The notes under the pieces were generated by a model. The model worked only from the letters and a program-made list of their open reading frames with translations. It had not been told where the DNA came from and did not search any database. DNA of 64,000 nucleotides from Certhia americana (lineage: Eukaryota; Chordata; Aves; Passeriformes; Certhiidae). Positions 11,451-21,500 of this stretch are shown here, piece after piece. The position numbers and the translations under genes were made by a program. The number at the start of each line of letters is the position of its first letter. Within the stretch, counting starts at the first letter, position 1. The stretch covers positions 26,050,086 to 26,114,085 of the forward strand of contig CM031864.1 of NCBI GenBank assembly GCA_018697195.1, written 5' to 3'.

Positions 11451-13198
11451 TAGGTTGCTTTTACCCTCAAAAGAAAAGGAAACACTAAGGTTTTATTTTC
11501 TTCTTTCAAAAATCTTACAGTTTCAGCTATGGGATTTCCAAATCTGAAGTTAAGTTTTGCTCTCAGTTTTCTAAAATCATGGAAACATATTATTCAAGGA
11601 TGGAAGCGGTTGACTATTTCTGCTTTATCTAACAGATAAACAAATCTATAGCAAACCAGCCAAAGGTACAAGCTCTAGAACTTGGAAAGCTGTTGAAACA
11701 ACACCAAAAAAACCTTATTAGGCACATATGTTTTTCATTGCTTTATAGAATTTTCTGACATGATTTGATTTTCCTGAAACTTGACATTCTAAGAGTCTTG
11801 TTAAATTTATTTCAAAGGTCTTTTCAAACAACAATGGCAGTAGCATTTTGCATTTAATTTCAGCAATACTTACTACCCTATTCATTTCTTTAAAATATAA
11901 TTTAATTTATACAGAGGAATATTACTGTTTTAGTCTATTACCCAATATTGAATTTTGTAAAATAAATGCTCATAGAACTGCTAATTTAACAATCTTAAGT
12001 ACTGCAGTATTTGAAGGGAAACAGAGAGCCAAATCAAAATAGACACTTTATATCCACTCATTTAATGATATGCCATCAATTAAGGTAAACTAAAACCGAG
12101 ATCTAGAACCTTTTGACCACATACTATTGTCCACAATTAATTAAGCCAGCATTGTGTTCACCACCTCTGCAAATGACAAATATTATGTTGAAATCAATAT
12201 AAATTCCTCTGACTTCTAGAAAACCTACAGTGCATCATCTCTTACACTGATTGTGTACTGTCTTAAATGTTGTGACTATATAAAGGGGTTCTACAATTCA
12301 CCTATAACTTTACTCAAATACCTCAAAAATTACATATTTTGCAAATATGAACACAAGGATATGTCGTTTTTGATCATATATCTGGATGTGACCTATAAAA
12401 TCTAACTAAGACACAGGATGTTTCCTTTGATAATTTTGAATTGGTTTGGTAAATGATACTTTCAAAAGCAGTTATATACATCACAGAATACAAAATGATT
12501 CCTACAACTCTAGGATATGTTACACCACACTAGTATTCCCTACACACCAACAGGACACACATGGTACTTTAAAATGTATTCTTTTTAAACAGAAAAGGGG
12601 GAACATATGGTGAGACCCCACAAAGCAGAGTGACTGAGGCTACCCAAACACTGAATCACTTGACACTATTAGAAAATTCCCAGAATGCAGTAACTTTGAA
12701 TTGCTTTTCATCATAGTAATCATCATAGAAATCTGGGACTCTTGAAGTGATAATTTATTTAAGGATTTTATATATTTAAAGATATGAAGACTTAAAGATT
12801 TTATTTATTTATAAAACTGAAACATGAATTAAGACAAGTTATTTTTCCTGTTAGTTGCTTTTCTCATGGTTCTAAAGTTAAAATGTTTCTTGTCCGTAGT
12901 GTTAAGTTGTAGAACTGTAACTTTTTTAAGTTAATAAGACTGCATCATGACACTTTGAGAGTTTATATTGCTGGTTCTCCCATTTGACAGCTCCTGTACA
13001 TGATTGTTACATCACCAAGAATACAACGAAATACATCACTATCTTAAAGGGGCTTGGCCCGTCTAGTTAGGTGGAAAGGTCAAGGTTTTCTATTGATGTC
13101 ATTGAGGATAAGTCATACACAGTACTGTGTTTGTCACCCAAGGGCCCTGTCACCAAGGGCCCGGCAGATAGGATGACAGATGCTGGTTTTGTATTTAA
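11451..13198 (+). other. AT-rich internal ERV segment
   Basis: No open frame longer than 64 codons. About 11720-11850 matches the truncated ERV at 22140-22260 in reverse complement ('CATATGTTTTTCA', 'GCTTTATAGAATTTTC', 'GACATGATTT'), which shows this stretch belongs to the element. A polypurine-like block (AAACAGAAAAGGGGGAAC) occurs at about 12586-12604, about 600 bp before the one used by the 3' LTR. Confidence 0.5.
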
Positions 13199-13215
13199 AA
13201 ACAGAAAGGGGGAAC
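13199..13215 (+). other. Polypurine tract before the 3' LTR
   Basis: AAACAGAAAGGGGGAAC lies immediately upstream of the TGTAG start of the 3' LTR. This is the expected form and position for plus-strand priming in retroviral reverse transcription. Confidence 0.75.
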
Positions 13216-14257
13216 TGTAGTGGCCAACAGCTGGCCTGAAGGCCTCACAGTTATGATAACTCCTAGTTTTATAATTGAAAGGAAACTAATTATACAAATA
13301 CCTTCAGTATATAGCTCAAACACAGCAGGCCTAGGCTGTTGGGGATGCCAGCAGCTATTGGCTGTGTGACAACTGGTTCAGCCAAAGGGGATTGTCCACA
13401 TGCACCCTCTGATGTCTCAGTATGGAAGACAGGTGTCTGCTAGAGAAAATCAAGAGCCTCGCTTGGAATGGAGAATGTAAACCTACTCTCTCTGAATTGT
13501 TATAATTTTGAAATTAAGGCGCTCTCAGACAAAGATATCAGAATAGGAATAACGGTTCTTCACTAGTGTGTATAACAAGGGAAACAGAACAACAATAACT
13601 ATGGCATTAACAACAACCAGAACCAGGGAAACAGTCACAGTTTTATCCACCACTGGCACCTTTCCCCCTTGGTGCAGTTTACAGTCACAGGCTGCCAGAG
13701 CGAGCAGGAGTCCTGGGGTGCTGGATGAGATGTATCTGAAGCTCAGCAGCCATAGCAGGAGCTGCAGAAATTGTCCCAACAGGCAGGGGATGTGAGACAC
13801 AGCAAGGAGAAACCCAGAGGAAAACTGAAGAAACAGCAGACATGCAGCAGTGGGGCAGTGACTCCTGGCAGGACAGGGAGAGACCAGGTCCAGAGTTCAA
13901 AGGGCACACACAAAGAGATGGTGGCAGGTCCCTCTGGGCTGAGCTCCAGTGATGCTGGTGAAATCTCCCTGCAGTAAAAACCCACAGCCTGGCTGTTCCC
14001 TTTGAGAGAAAAACTCCCCAAGGGAGAAGTGAAGTCCAATGCCACCCTCTCCCTGACTTAGCTGCTTCCTTTGTCTTTCCCAAGCACCCATAAGTATGCA
14101 CAAGCACCCTGCAACCAGCTTCCTAGTAATTTCTGGGAAAAAATTCCATAAGGAAGCAACCCAACCCGCAACAAAGGAGAACTGCACTTAACAGAAGTTG
14201 GCTGTTGTGCATGAACCCGGTGTCCCTTGTCGCTTGTCTGTCTCTGAAACTACATCA
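13216..14257 (+). repeat. 3' LTR, interrupted
   Basis: U3 sequence matching the 5' LTR runs from 13216 to about 13417. The R/U5 part ('GGCTGTTGTGCATGAACCC' onward) resumes at about 14179 and ends TACATCA at 14257. The TATA box is missing. The base run aligned with AATAAA reads AACAGA, so this LTR has probably lost its own poly(A) signal. Confidence 0.8.
13418..14178 (+). mobile_element. Foreign insert inside the 3' LTR
   Basis: About 760 bp absent from the 5' LTR. The first part (13431-13884) is a close match to the reverse complement of 21031-21500, including 'GACAGGTGTCTGCTAGAG' and 'GACAAAGATATCAGAATAGG'. The rest (13885-14178) is not found elsewhere in the window. Ends are approximate. 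No target duplication is obvious, so transfer by recombination or template switching is as likely as simple transposition. The 140-codon frame on the - strand has no domain I recognise. Confidence 0.65.
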
Positions 14258-15019
14258 CCTTACTATATTTTTATTTTTTGCCTCTGCTTTCTGATGAAAC
14301 CGAGTTCCCTAAGATGTGGGAAAAACATCATTCAATGGCAGAGCGCTTGTGAAAATTCCCCACAGTAAGATGTGTCTACTTAGAATTTCCTTGGGATACT
14401 GCCAAGATGCTCTTAAAGAGGCAACAAGTGACAGAGTGCTCCTTGAGGTGAGTGGTGCTTCATTCCACTGGGAAACTGTGTTTCCACACAGTTAGGATGT
14501 GTTTGGGAAAGGGGTTGAACAGCCCTAACAGCTTTTGGGTAATAGTCGTGGGGCTTTCTGCTCTGAGGAAGAGAATGAAAAAAACGAATATTGCAAAGAA
14601 GAATTGGGTGACCAGTGCCCGTGGCTGGCCAAGGGCTTGGAGGCGGGTGGAGGACAAAACCTGCCTGGACAGCTGCCACGGCCACCAGCTGCTGTTGCTC
14701 CCCATGGAACAGGACTTGGTCGCCTGCCCACGCCACCCAGGGGAAGCTGAACCATTCCATGCCAGAATCACTTGCTCAGGCACAGCACAGGTGACAGACC
14801 TGTGCATTTACACACTTCCTGGTTGTTTCCCCACGTGCCCAAAGTGGTTTGAATTAGAAGCCTCCAAAAGTAGTCTCAAAGCGGCTACATCATTTCTAAC
14901 AGTCTCATCAACACAAAAAATGGACTCAAAAGGTAATTCTCATGTTGCTTGTAGGGAGAGGATACAGGAACAGTCCTTACAGAAGCAGGTGGTATCATAC
15001 AGAAGGCTTCTGTAAACTG
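14258..15019. other. Non-coding tract, no gene recognised
   Basis: A 187-codon + frame (14452-15015) and 115-codon - frames overlap here. They have no domain, no start context and mixed composition, so I leave them as chance frames. A run of eight or nine G lies near 15021-15028, followed by a repeated GCAGCTGCAG-type motif. Confidence 0.45.
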
Positions 15020-16240
15020 AAGGGGGGGGCAGCTGCAGGAGCAGCTGCAGTTTCTCTGGCAGATTTTAATTGTTTGAATGAATTTTGAATTAAAGACCGT
15101 GTGGGTAGCTATTTTGTGGCTACTTTGTATTTCTTTATAGTAGCTGCCCATAACACCCCTCCCATTTTGTCCCAACTTTTGATGAAAAAGGCATACCTCT
15201 ACCTTCACATTATTTTTTCTACAACATAGTAACAAATTTCACAATGTCTTTTTATCATGTTTTAGCCCTGGTTTGATAAAAATTACTGTCCATATATATA
15301 CACTATTGCTTTTTCCTCAGTCAAAATTCATGAACCCGTGATTTCCCAATATTTTACCTCTTTTAACTCATAGTTTGGCTTCTTCCCATGATGTGTACCT
15401 TTCTGGATGCTGCTGCTCATGCATGCCTTTTCCAAGTCACGTGTCTCCTCATGATTCGATGGTCACACCCCCACGGCTCAATGGTGTGTTGTGTTCCAGG
15501 GTTCTGGACTGTCTTCCCATAGTTCACAACTGCTGTTTTCCACAGCTCAGTGACCATGTTTGTGTACTGTGATTCAGTGATCACTCGCTCCCAGGAGATA
15601 CTTTCCCAGGAGGATGATTTACTGCTGTGCTCCTAAAGCTGACTTCTTTTTGCGTTTCTTCTGTGGCTGGGCTGAGTCCCCTCGCTACTTTGTATATTCG
15701 CCACTGAGTCTTGTCTTGCTGCCTGATCCCGTGGCCAGCTCATTTTGCCTCTTTTCTCGTGGCAAGCTCCTGTTCGCTATCACCTCGGAGGTCACTGTAT
15801 GTCACAATAGAAGCAGATGGGACTCAGTTTCTTCATGCAGGAAACCTAATCTTTAATGTTACAGGCCATTTTTATACAGTTTTCAAAGACTTTGTGTTAA
15901 TTGGTCCATAACTTTCTTGCCACACACTTCATTGGTAAGAAAATCATTGTGCTAAGCCTCTCTTTTTATCCAGGTGTTTTCATATTTTCTTTGCAGATTC
16001 TCATGGGACAGACTTTTTGTTTTTGTAGGTGCAAACAGTTCTCTTTCCAGAATAAGTTGTTGTGCTAACTGCTCCTCATTCCTCTGATTCCTTCTTATGG
16101 GAACTTACAGGCTAGATGGTAATTCAGCAGAGCAAGGCCTGATTTTATAAGGCCTTTCTTTTATATTACCTATATGCAACAACTGAGGCTTTCTGAAACA
16201 GGATTTCCAAGCTGTTGTCTCACTCTGGGTGTTGTCTCAC
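15020..16240 (-). mobile_element. Possible LTR-element remnant
   Basis: On the - strand, a segment ending CTTCTATTGTGACA (its CA at 15800) has a GTATAAAAATGG box (complement at about 15869-15877) with the spacing of an LTR promoter. The LTR start may be TGAGACAACACCC at 16239. Further downstream on the - strand, AAATGGGAGGGG precedes TGTTATGGGC, which resembles a polypurine tract and LTR start (about 15150-15170). No target duplication or coding frame was found. Confidence 0.35.
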
Positions 16241-17294
16241 TGATTTCTTTTCACTCTTTTCCCTTTTTCCACACCTGTGGATTGCCAAGCAAGTGAGACC
16301 TGTGCAGAGTGAGCACAGAAATGCTGCCCTGACAGGAGCTCTTGTTCCAAGAGCTTCCCAGCACTAAACCCCACAATTTTGGAAACAAAACACAGAGTAT
16401 CTAAGCTTTGTGTGCTGTGGCCGCTGGACATTGGCAGGGACACATTCCCGTTCCCTGCTATCTGGAGGCAGGGAACTATATTTCCATGACTCTCTGGGAT
16501 AATGTTGGGGTGATGATGTTTTTTATTTGGGCCTTTTAGCTCAAATCTGAGTAAAATTGGAGAGAAAACAGATGGGAGGCAGGAAGAGATGTGGCTGGCA
16601 TGTTTTTCCATCAGCTCTTTCCACAGCTTTGTTTACTGCAAACAATATAAGTTTTCCATTATGTATTTATTGGATTTTTAATTGAATGGATCATTATTAA
16701 AAACCCCTGACAAGCTAAATTAGGCTCTCTGCTTTGGTTTTAACTGGTCTGATGAGAACTTGCAATATAATCTGTAGCTATTTATGAGTCAATTTTTTCA
16801 CTGATATAAATCCCTGTTTAATTCTTCTGTGAGGTCCTTCAGTTTCTCCTACTGTGGAGCCCAAGGGAACCAGAAAATTAAAATCTAAGGCAGCGATTAC
16901 AATGAATTATAATTTTACTGTTTCCCATATGAAGAATTAGTACCCCCCACGTCTTGTTCTTGTTACAACCTTTGTCAAGAACATAAATTATCAAAATTCT
17001 TCATTGGTTAATATCCCATGTAAATTCTAGAAGTGAGACAGCATGTCCTTTGTGCTGCACTGCTTCCTGGGCTGGATTTCTTCTTAAACAAAAGAATGAT
17101 GCAAAGTCAAATTCTTGCTGTTTTATACAGTGGAGCCATTGAGACATTAATTTTTTTTTTGTGGTCCTGAGGTATGGAAATACCCCAGGTGGAAAGGTGG
17201 TGGCAAAGGGGAAACCTGCATGGGATGATCATGACTTGAATTGATTCCTTATACAGCCTCCAAAATGAAACTGAACTCATTCTTCAGGGGATAG
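16241..17294. other. Non-coding tract, no gene recognised
   Basis: AT-rich sequence. 16640-16830 contains several TAAT and ATTTA motifs and looks like single-copy DNA. No gene or repeat family was recognised. Confidence 0.5.
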
Positions 17295-17420
17295 GGACAG
17301 ATTCTATATCCTTGGCACTTGGGGAACTGGTTTAATGGTGAACATGGTGGAGGTCTAGAATGAAGATTTGGATTTGGTGATCTTAAAGGTCTTTTCTCAC
17401 CTTAATGATTCCATGATTCC
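17295..17420 (+). mobile_element. Old CR1 LINE 3' fragment
   Basis: 'GGTGATCTTAAAGGTCTTTT' followed by 'CCTTAATGATTCCATGATTC' is the 3' end of an older CR1 subtype with its short tail repeat. It is only about 120 bp long and diverged. Confidence 0.7.
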
Positions 17421-17594
17421 AGTGAACACCCAAATAACTAGCAAATAACCACCTACTCCCTACTGTTTTATTATCAGTTGGGTAAAGATTATAAAATGGT
17501 TCTTGGCACTCCTGAACAGGGAATTTTGGTAGCTCAATGAAGTTTTTGCAGGTGTGTAAAATCTGAACTGAGATTTTAGTTGACCACAAAATGT

Positions 17595-17878
17595 CATCAG
17601 GAACTCTAGTGACAGGACAAGGAGCAATGGGTTCAAATTGCAAGAGGGGAAATTTGGGTTAGATATTAGAAAGGAATTGTTCCCTGTGATGGAGTGAGGC
17701 CCTGACTTAGGGTGTCCAGAGAAGCTGTGGCTGTCTCTGTATCCCTGGAATTGTCCAGGTTGGAAGGGGTTTGGAGCAACCGGGGGTAGTGGAAGGTGTT
17801 CCTGCCTATGGTAGGGGGTGGCACTGGATGGGCTTTAAGGTCCCTTCCAGCCCAAACCACGCTGCTATTCTATGATTT
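17595..17878 (+). mobile_element. CR1 LINE fragment, 3' end
   Basis: Forward CR1 3' region: 'GGAATTGTTCCCTGTGA', 'GAGAAGCTGTGGCTGTC', 'GGTAGGGGGTGGCACTGG', then 'CCCTTCCAGCCCAAACC' and a TTCTATGATT tail. It is about 180 bp downstream of the older CR1 piece, in the same orientation. Confidence 0.9.
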
Positions 17879-19900
17879 CCAATCTCAAGTCATCCACCTG
17901 TTTTGTTCGGGGCTTTGAAAGAGTTTTCTATGGAAAGCTGGAATGAGAAACAAATTTTTGTACTTGTTAAATCAATATAAGATGAGTTTGTTTTGTTTTG
18001 TTTTTTTTTTTTTTTGGTGCAGAGGGAGCTGGGTGCCCTCAGAATTTTCAGTAGTGCATCTCAGTCACAGAGTGAGGATGAACCAAAGCCTCACAATCAC
18101 CCCAATGCTCAGTTTTGTTTGACATTTTATATATCACTGCTCCGAGAAGAAGCAGAATGTTTTTTACTTCAGAATTACACAATCACAGAGAGCCGTTATT
18201 CACGCTTATTTTTAGCACTGGCATTATTTCCCCACATATGTTACATTGCTTTTTCCTTGTCCACTATTTATTCCTTCCTCAGTGCTGTATTTCACATCCC
18301 TCCTGGAGAAGCAGTGGAAAACCTGCTATGCTTGGAGCCAGCTTGCCTACATCAATGCTGGGAGCAAAAACTCTCCTCACTTAATTCTTGTGCCATATTT
18401 GCCATTAAGGTGACGATGTGAGGAGCTGAGGGGACAACAACCTTCTCAAGCTCTTTTGCAGCGACTCCAGATCATTTATGGGAGACATTTCAGAGAGTCT
18501 TGAGTGCTATTTCCAGGGCACTTCTCACAGTGCAGGCATGCATTCGGTTTTATGGGAAGCACAGTACAGATGGAGTTGAAGGATAATGAAGAACAATTGT
18601 GGAGAGAGAGAGACAGCTTATAAAGCATCATAAACCCTCTAATTTCTAAGGCACCAGTTCTAATATGATCTGCTTACTGAAAATAATCTGTTTTAGACAG
18701 GGAAGGGCAAAAATCTTGAAGAATTTAAGGATCCATCTGGGGTTTCAAGATGTGTAAGCAAAGAGCAAGTGCCTATATATTTTTCCAGTCTGGAAAATGT
18801 GGGCTGAACAATTTTTCACTGAACTGGGAACTCTTATAGCAGTGCCATAGCTGATTTTTTGTGTGCTTTGCTCTATGTGCATACTTAAGAGTTTCCATTA
18901 AAAGCCTTGTTTTCCACAACCCCAGTGAGCAAATTTTACTTGTAAAGTGGGCAACATTTAATCCACAGTGGTTTTACATAGACGTGAAATTCTTACAAAA
19001 CAAATTTCTTTTCACGTTTTAGACAAGATGGTAATTGGTATCACCTTATTATTCTGCTTGAGAACTTTGATAATAACATTTGTGTCCCTAATTCCAGGGA
19101 TTTAATTTTGGAGTAGTATCGAAAGGAAAATCAATGTACAAGTTATGTTGTAGCTCAGTAACAACCAGTATTTTAAATTAAATTATTAATTATTTGAAGT
19201 TGAAAAATATTATTTCATGAAGGCCTTTAACATAAGAGTTAAAAATAAATAAAAGAGTGTGTGAGGAAAGATGTTTCAAAGAGTAAGAGAGAGAAAAATC
19301 ACTTCCAAGGAAATGCAGAGCAAGGGATTTCTTTGCAAATATGGAGAGTTCCAAGCAAGTGCAGAAACCCTTTCTCAAGTGAAAATAGAAAAATATTATA
19401 ATTTGTTTTACCTTTGTCTTAGAAAAATTCTCCTGTTTGGGCACGAAAAGTTGTTCTGTTCTTTTCCTAATTGTGTTGTTTGTTCGTGGTTTTTTAGCTT
19501 GAGGGCCTGAGAGTAGAGAGTGAGAATAACAAGGGGGAAGAAAAAGGGAAAAAAAAATCCTAAAAATTAAATTCTCTCTGTGTAACAACAACAACAATCT
19601 TCTGCAAATTGCACCGGCACAGACACAAATTAAGCCACAGATTTTCTTCTGAGGACATGCTGCTGAAGAATAAACCTGAATTATTGAACCAAAACCAACC
19701 ACCCCAGCAGCAGGATAATTTTCACATACAGTACATAGATCTGTCAGGCATACTTGTGGTTCTTTATTTCCTTTGATTTCATTTCATAGTGAAATAAATA
19801 AATAACTCCTGAACTCCAAACAGAACTTTATAGATCTCTCAGTTGTCTCGATAGAGATCTAGCCTCTGAGCCTCACCAAATTTTGATCAAAGGCCATGGA
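17879..19900. other. Non-coding tract, no gene recognised
   Basis: Contains a T run at about 18000-18016, short simple repeats (AATAAATAAATA near 19793) and frames of up to 170 codons (19190-19702, - strand) with low-complexity content. None has a recognisable domain. Confidence 0.5.
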
Positions 19901-19935
19901 ATCATTGGCAGCATGGAGCCATGGTGTGATGGCCT

Positions 19936-20265
19936 CTATGAGTGGAGGCCTGCAATGAGGGGTCTGAGGCTCCTGAACGCCCTTTGCAGAGCCCTGAGCT
20001 CCCTCCTGGAGTGGGACAGCTGCTGCACGGGGACAGCTGCAGCTGAGTGCAGGCCTTGCAAACACTCAAATGTGCACCTGTCCCACTTCAGCAACTCTTC
20101 CTCCCACCAAGTGGTCCCCAGGGCAGCCTCCACTTCCCTGAAATCCCTCCCTGCATCTTCCATTTTGGACAGCCTTTGTTCTTCTGACTCTGTGCCTGTG
20201 TCCATGTCAAAGAGCAGGGGTTTCATCTGATATGGACAGATCAGGGTGACCTGTGGCTGACCCAC
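19936..20265 (-). CDS. ORF2, 109 codons, unknown product
   Basis: Overlaps the 3' end of ORF1 in another frame and stays open upstream of its first ATG, so it could be read by a frameshift from ORF1. It is acidic near residues 20-50 (TESEEQR, WWEEELLKW), then Ser/Arg/Leu-rich and probably helical (RRELRALQRAFRSLRPL). The equivalent at 42941-43270 is the same length with a few substitutions and no stop. No family recognised. It stops about 35 bp before the sequence shared with the arms ends. Confidence 0.33.
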   Translation of the reverse strand: MGQPQVTLICPYQMKPLLFDMDTGTESEEQRLSKMEDAGRDFREVEAALGTTWWEEELLKWDRCTFECLQGLHSAAAVPVQQLSHSRRELRALQRAFRSLRPLIAGLHS

Positions 20266-20981
20266 ACCAGTCTTTGTGAGTGTGCAGACTTCAGAGCCCC
20301 AGCTCTGTGCCCACGGCTCGCATGGCAGGGACCATGAGGCACTCTCTTACTACTCTGGCTTAGGTCTTTGGTCTCTGCCCAAGCCTCTCGTGGAAGGAGC
20401 ACTAAGCTGCTCTCTTCCCTGGTCATCCTGCTTGGCTCTGTGTCTTCTGGCCATGCCTCAGATTGGAGGGACCCTGAGGCACTCTCCTTCTCAGTGCTCC
20501 TGTTCAGGTTTGTGTCTTCTGCCCACTCTGTGGATGGGCCAGACCTGAGCTCCTCACAGCAGGACCCCTCCTTTCCCTGTAGCCCTGCCAGAAGTGCCCT
20601 TGCTGCTGGCCCTGCTGACTGCTTGAGATCTTTCTGCTGTCTGGGTACGGGTCTGCAGCCCAGCTCTCTGCTGCTGCTGTCTGTGCACCAGAGGCAGCAG
20701 AATGTGCTGTCTTTGTCACCCCTTGTGCCTGGGCACACTACACTCACATGCTGCTCTTCATCCTCTGGAGCTCTGGACAGGGCAGCAGCTGCTGGCTGGG
20801 TGTCCATGGGAGCTGCTGGGGCAGGAGATGTGCTGGGCAGGTCAGTATCTGCCTCTTCTGCCTCCAGCGAGCAGGGTTCCACTGTGAGTGATGGGTAGAG
20901 AGTGTTGACCCAGATGGTGTAGATGCTGATATTGTTCCTCTGCTTCAGCCACCCTTCTTGGGGCCTTGCTGTCTTCCCCAT
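20241..20981 (-). CDS. ORF1, 246 codons, unknown product
   Basis: The longest open frame in the window without N. The N-terminal 70 residues are mixed. Residues 40-150 are acidic and Ala/Pro/Ser-rich with several Cys (CCLWC at 95-99). Residues 153-224 are three 24-residue repeats each starting with Trp. No signal peptide or membrane segment is evident. Its end overlaps the start of ORF2 by 25 bp in a different frame. Arm 1 carries a TGA in place of one repeat's Trp codon, so that copy is broken. Coding status is unproven: GC-rich DNA also gives long frames on the + strand here (20368-20898). The start at 20981 is simply the first ATG. Confidence 0.3.
   Translation of the reverse strand: MGKTARPQEGWLKQRNNISIYTIWVNTLYPSLTVEPCSLEAEEADTDLPSTSPAPAAPMDTQPAAAALSRAPEDEEQHVSVVCPGTRGDKDSTFCCLWCTDSSSRELGCRPVPRQQKDLKQSAGPAARALLAGLQGKEGSCCEELRSGPSTEWAEDTNLNRSTEKESASGSLQSEAWPEDTEPSRMTREESSLVLLPREAWAETKDLSQSSKRVPHGPCHASRGHRAGALKSAHSQRLVWVSHRSP
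20310..20525 (-). repeat. Three 72-bp (24-residue) tandem repeats in ORF1
   Basis: Trp occurs at ORF1 residues 153, 177 and 201, exactly 24 apart. Units begin WAEDT, WPEDT and WAETK; the first two end in EA just before the next Trp. The DNA units are diverged, but the reading frame and the Trp, Glu and Thr positions persist, which is more than unconstrained DNA would be expected to keep. The same array is at about 43315-43530. Confidence 0.65.
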
Positions 20982-21030
20982 GGGACACTGATTGATCTGT
21001 GTCTTGGAGGAACAGCTTTACGAGTTGTCC

Positions 21031-21500
21031 CGGGCCTCTCCCTGTCCTGCCAGGAGTCACTGCCCCACTGCTGCATGTCTGCTGTTTCTTCAGTTTTCCT
21101 CTGGGTTTCTCCTTGCTGTGTCTCACATCCCCTGCCTGTTGGGACAATTTCTGCAGCTCCTGCTATGGCTGCTGAGCTTCAGATACATCTCATCCAGCAC
21201 CCCAGGACTTCTGCTCGCTCTGGCAGCCTGTGACTGTAAACTGCACCAAAGGGGAAAGGTGCCAGTGGTGGATAAAACTGTGACTGTTTCCCTGGTTCTG
21301 GTTGTTGTTAATGCCATAGTTGTTGTTGTTGTTGTTTCCCTTGTTATACACACTAGTGAAGAACTGTTATTCCTATTCTGATATCTTTGTCTGAGAGCCC
21401 CTTAATTTCAAAATTATAACAATTCAGAGAGAGTAGGTTTACATTCTCCATTCCAAGAGAGGCTCCTGATTTTCTCTAGCAGACACCTGTCTTCCAAACT
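21031..21500 (-). repeat. Block shared with the insert at 13431-13884
   Basis: On the - strand it starts GGAAGACAGGTGTCTGC, passes through 'AATGTAAACCTACTCTCTC' and a (AAC)n tract at about 21308-21340, and ends near GGACAGGGAGAGGCC. The other copy is close to identical except for a shorter AAC tract and scattered changes. The block looks like an untranslated or leader-type part of a retroelement. Confidence 0.7.

Larger units (their letters stand above)
9564..14257 (+). mobile_element. Endogenous retrovirus, non-autonomous, two LTRs
   Basis: Direct LTRs at 9564-9877 and 13216-14257 begin TGT and end in CA. They share long blocks such as 'GCTGGCCTGAAGGCCTCACA' and 'TGGCTGTTGTGCATGAACCC'. The flanks are CCTTAT (9558-9563) and CCTTAC (14258-14263), a 6-bp target duplication with one change; 6 bp fits alpha/beta-type (ERVK-like) integration. 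Inside are a primer-binding-type site, a degraded gag-like stretch, a GC-rich and an AT-rich internal part, and a polypurine tract. I see no reverse transcriptase, integrase or envelope frame, so this is a non-autonomous or heavily deleted copy. By eye the LTRs differ by nearly a fifth, so the insertion is old. A related truncated copy lies on the - strand at 22.1-23.7 kb. Confidence 0.85.
19901..21500 (-). mobile_element. Dispersed element of unknown family, copy A
   Basis: 19901-20699 matches the inverted-repeat arm at 42906-43731 at about 98% by eye over sampled stretches, with no length change up to about 20548 and a 27-bp difference after it. Both flanks diverge sharply. 21031-21500 is a separate block shared with the insert at 13431-13884. 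The - strand carries two overlapping frames. In arm 1 the same frames run straight into an LTR-like unit, so I infer a retroelement, possibly a non-autonomous ERV with a non-standard or captured coding region. I do not recognise the protein family. Confidence 0.55.

Noticed and set aside
9878..13198. Reverse transcriptase or integrase in the first ERV
   Set aside because: No frame of useful length and none of the expected catalytic motifs visible on either strand.
14452..15015. 187-codon frame as a host exon or gene
   Set aside because: No domain, overlaps equally long frames on the other strand, and no splice or start context stands out.
19190..19702. 170-codon - strand frame as a gene
   Set aside because: Low-complexity, Phe/Lys/Ser-rich translation of AT-rich DNA with no recognisable motif.
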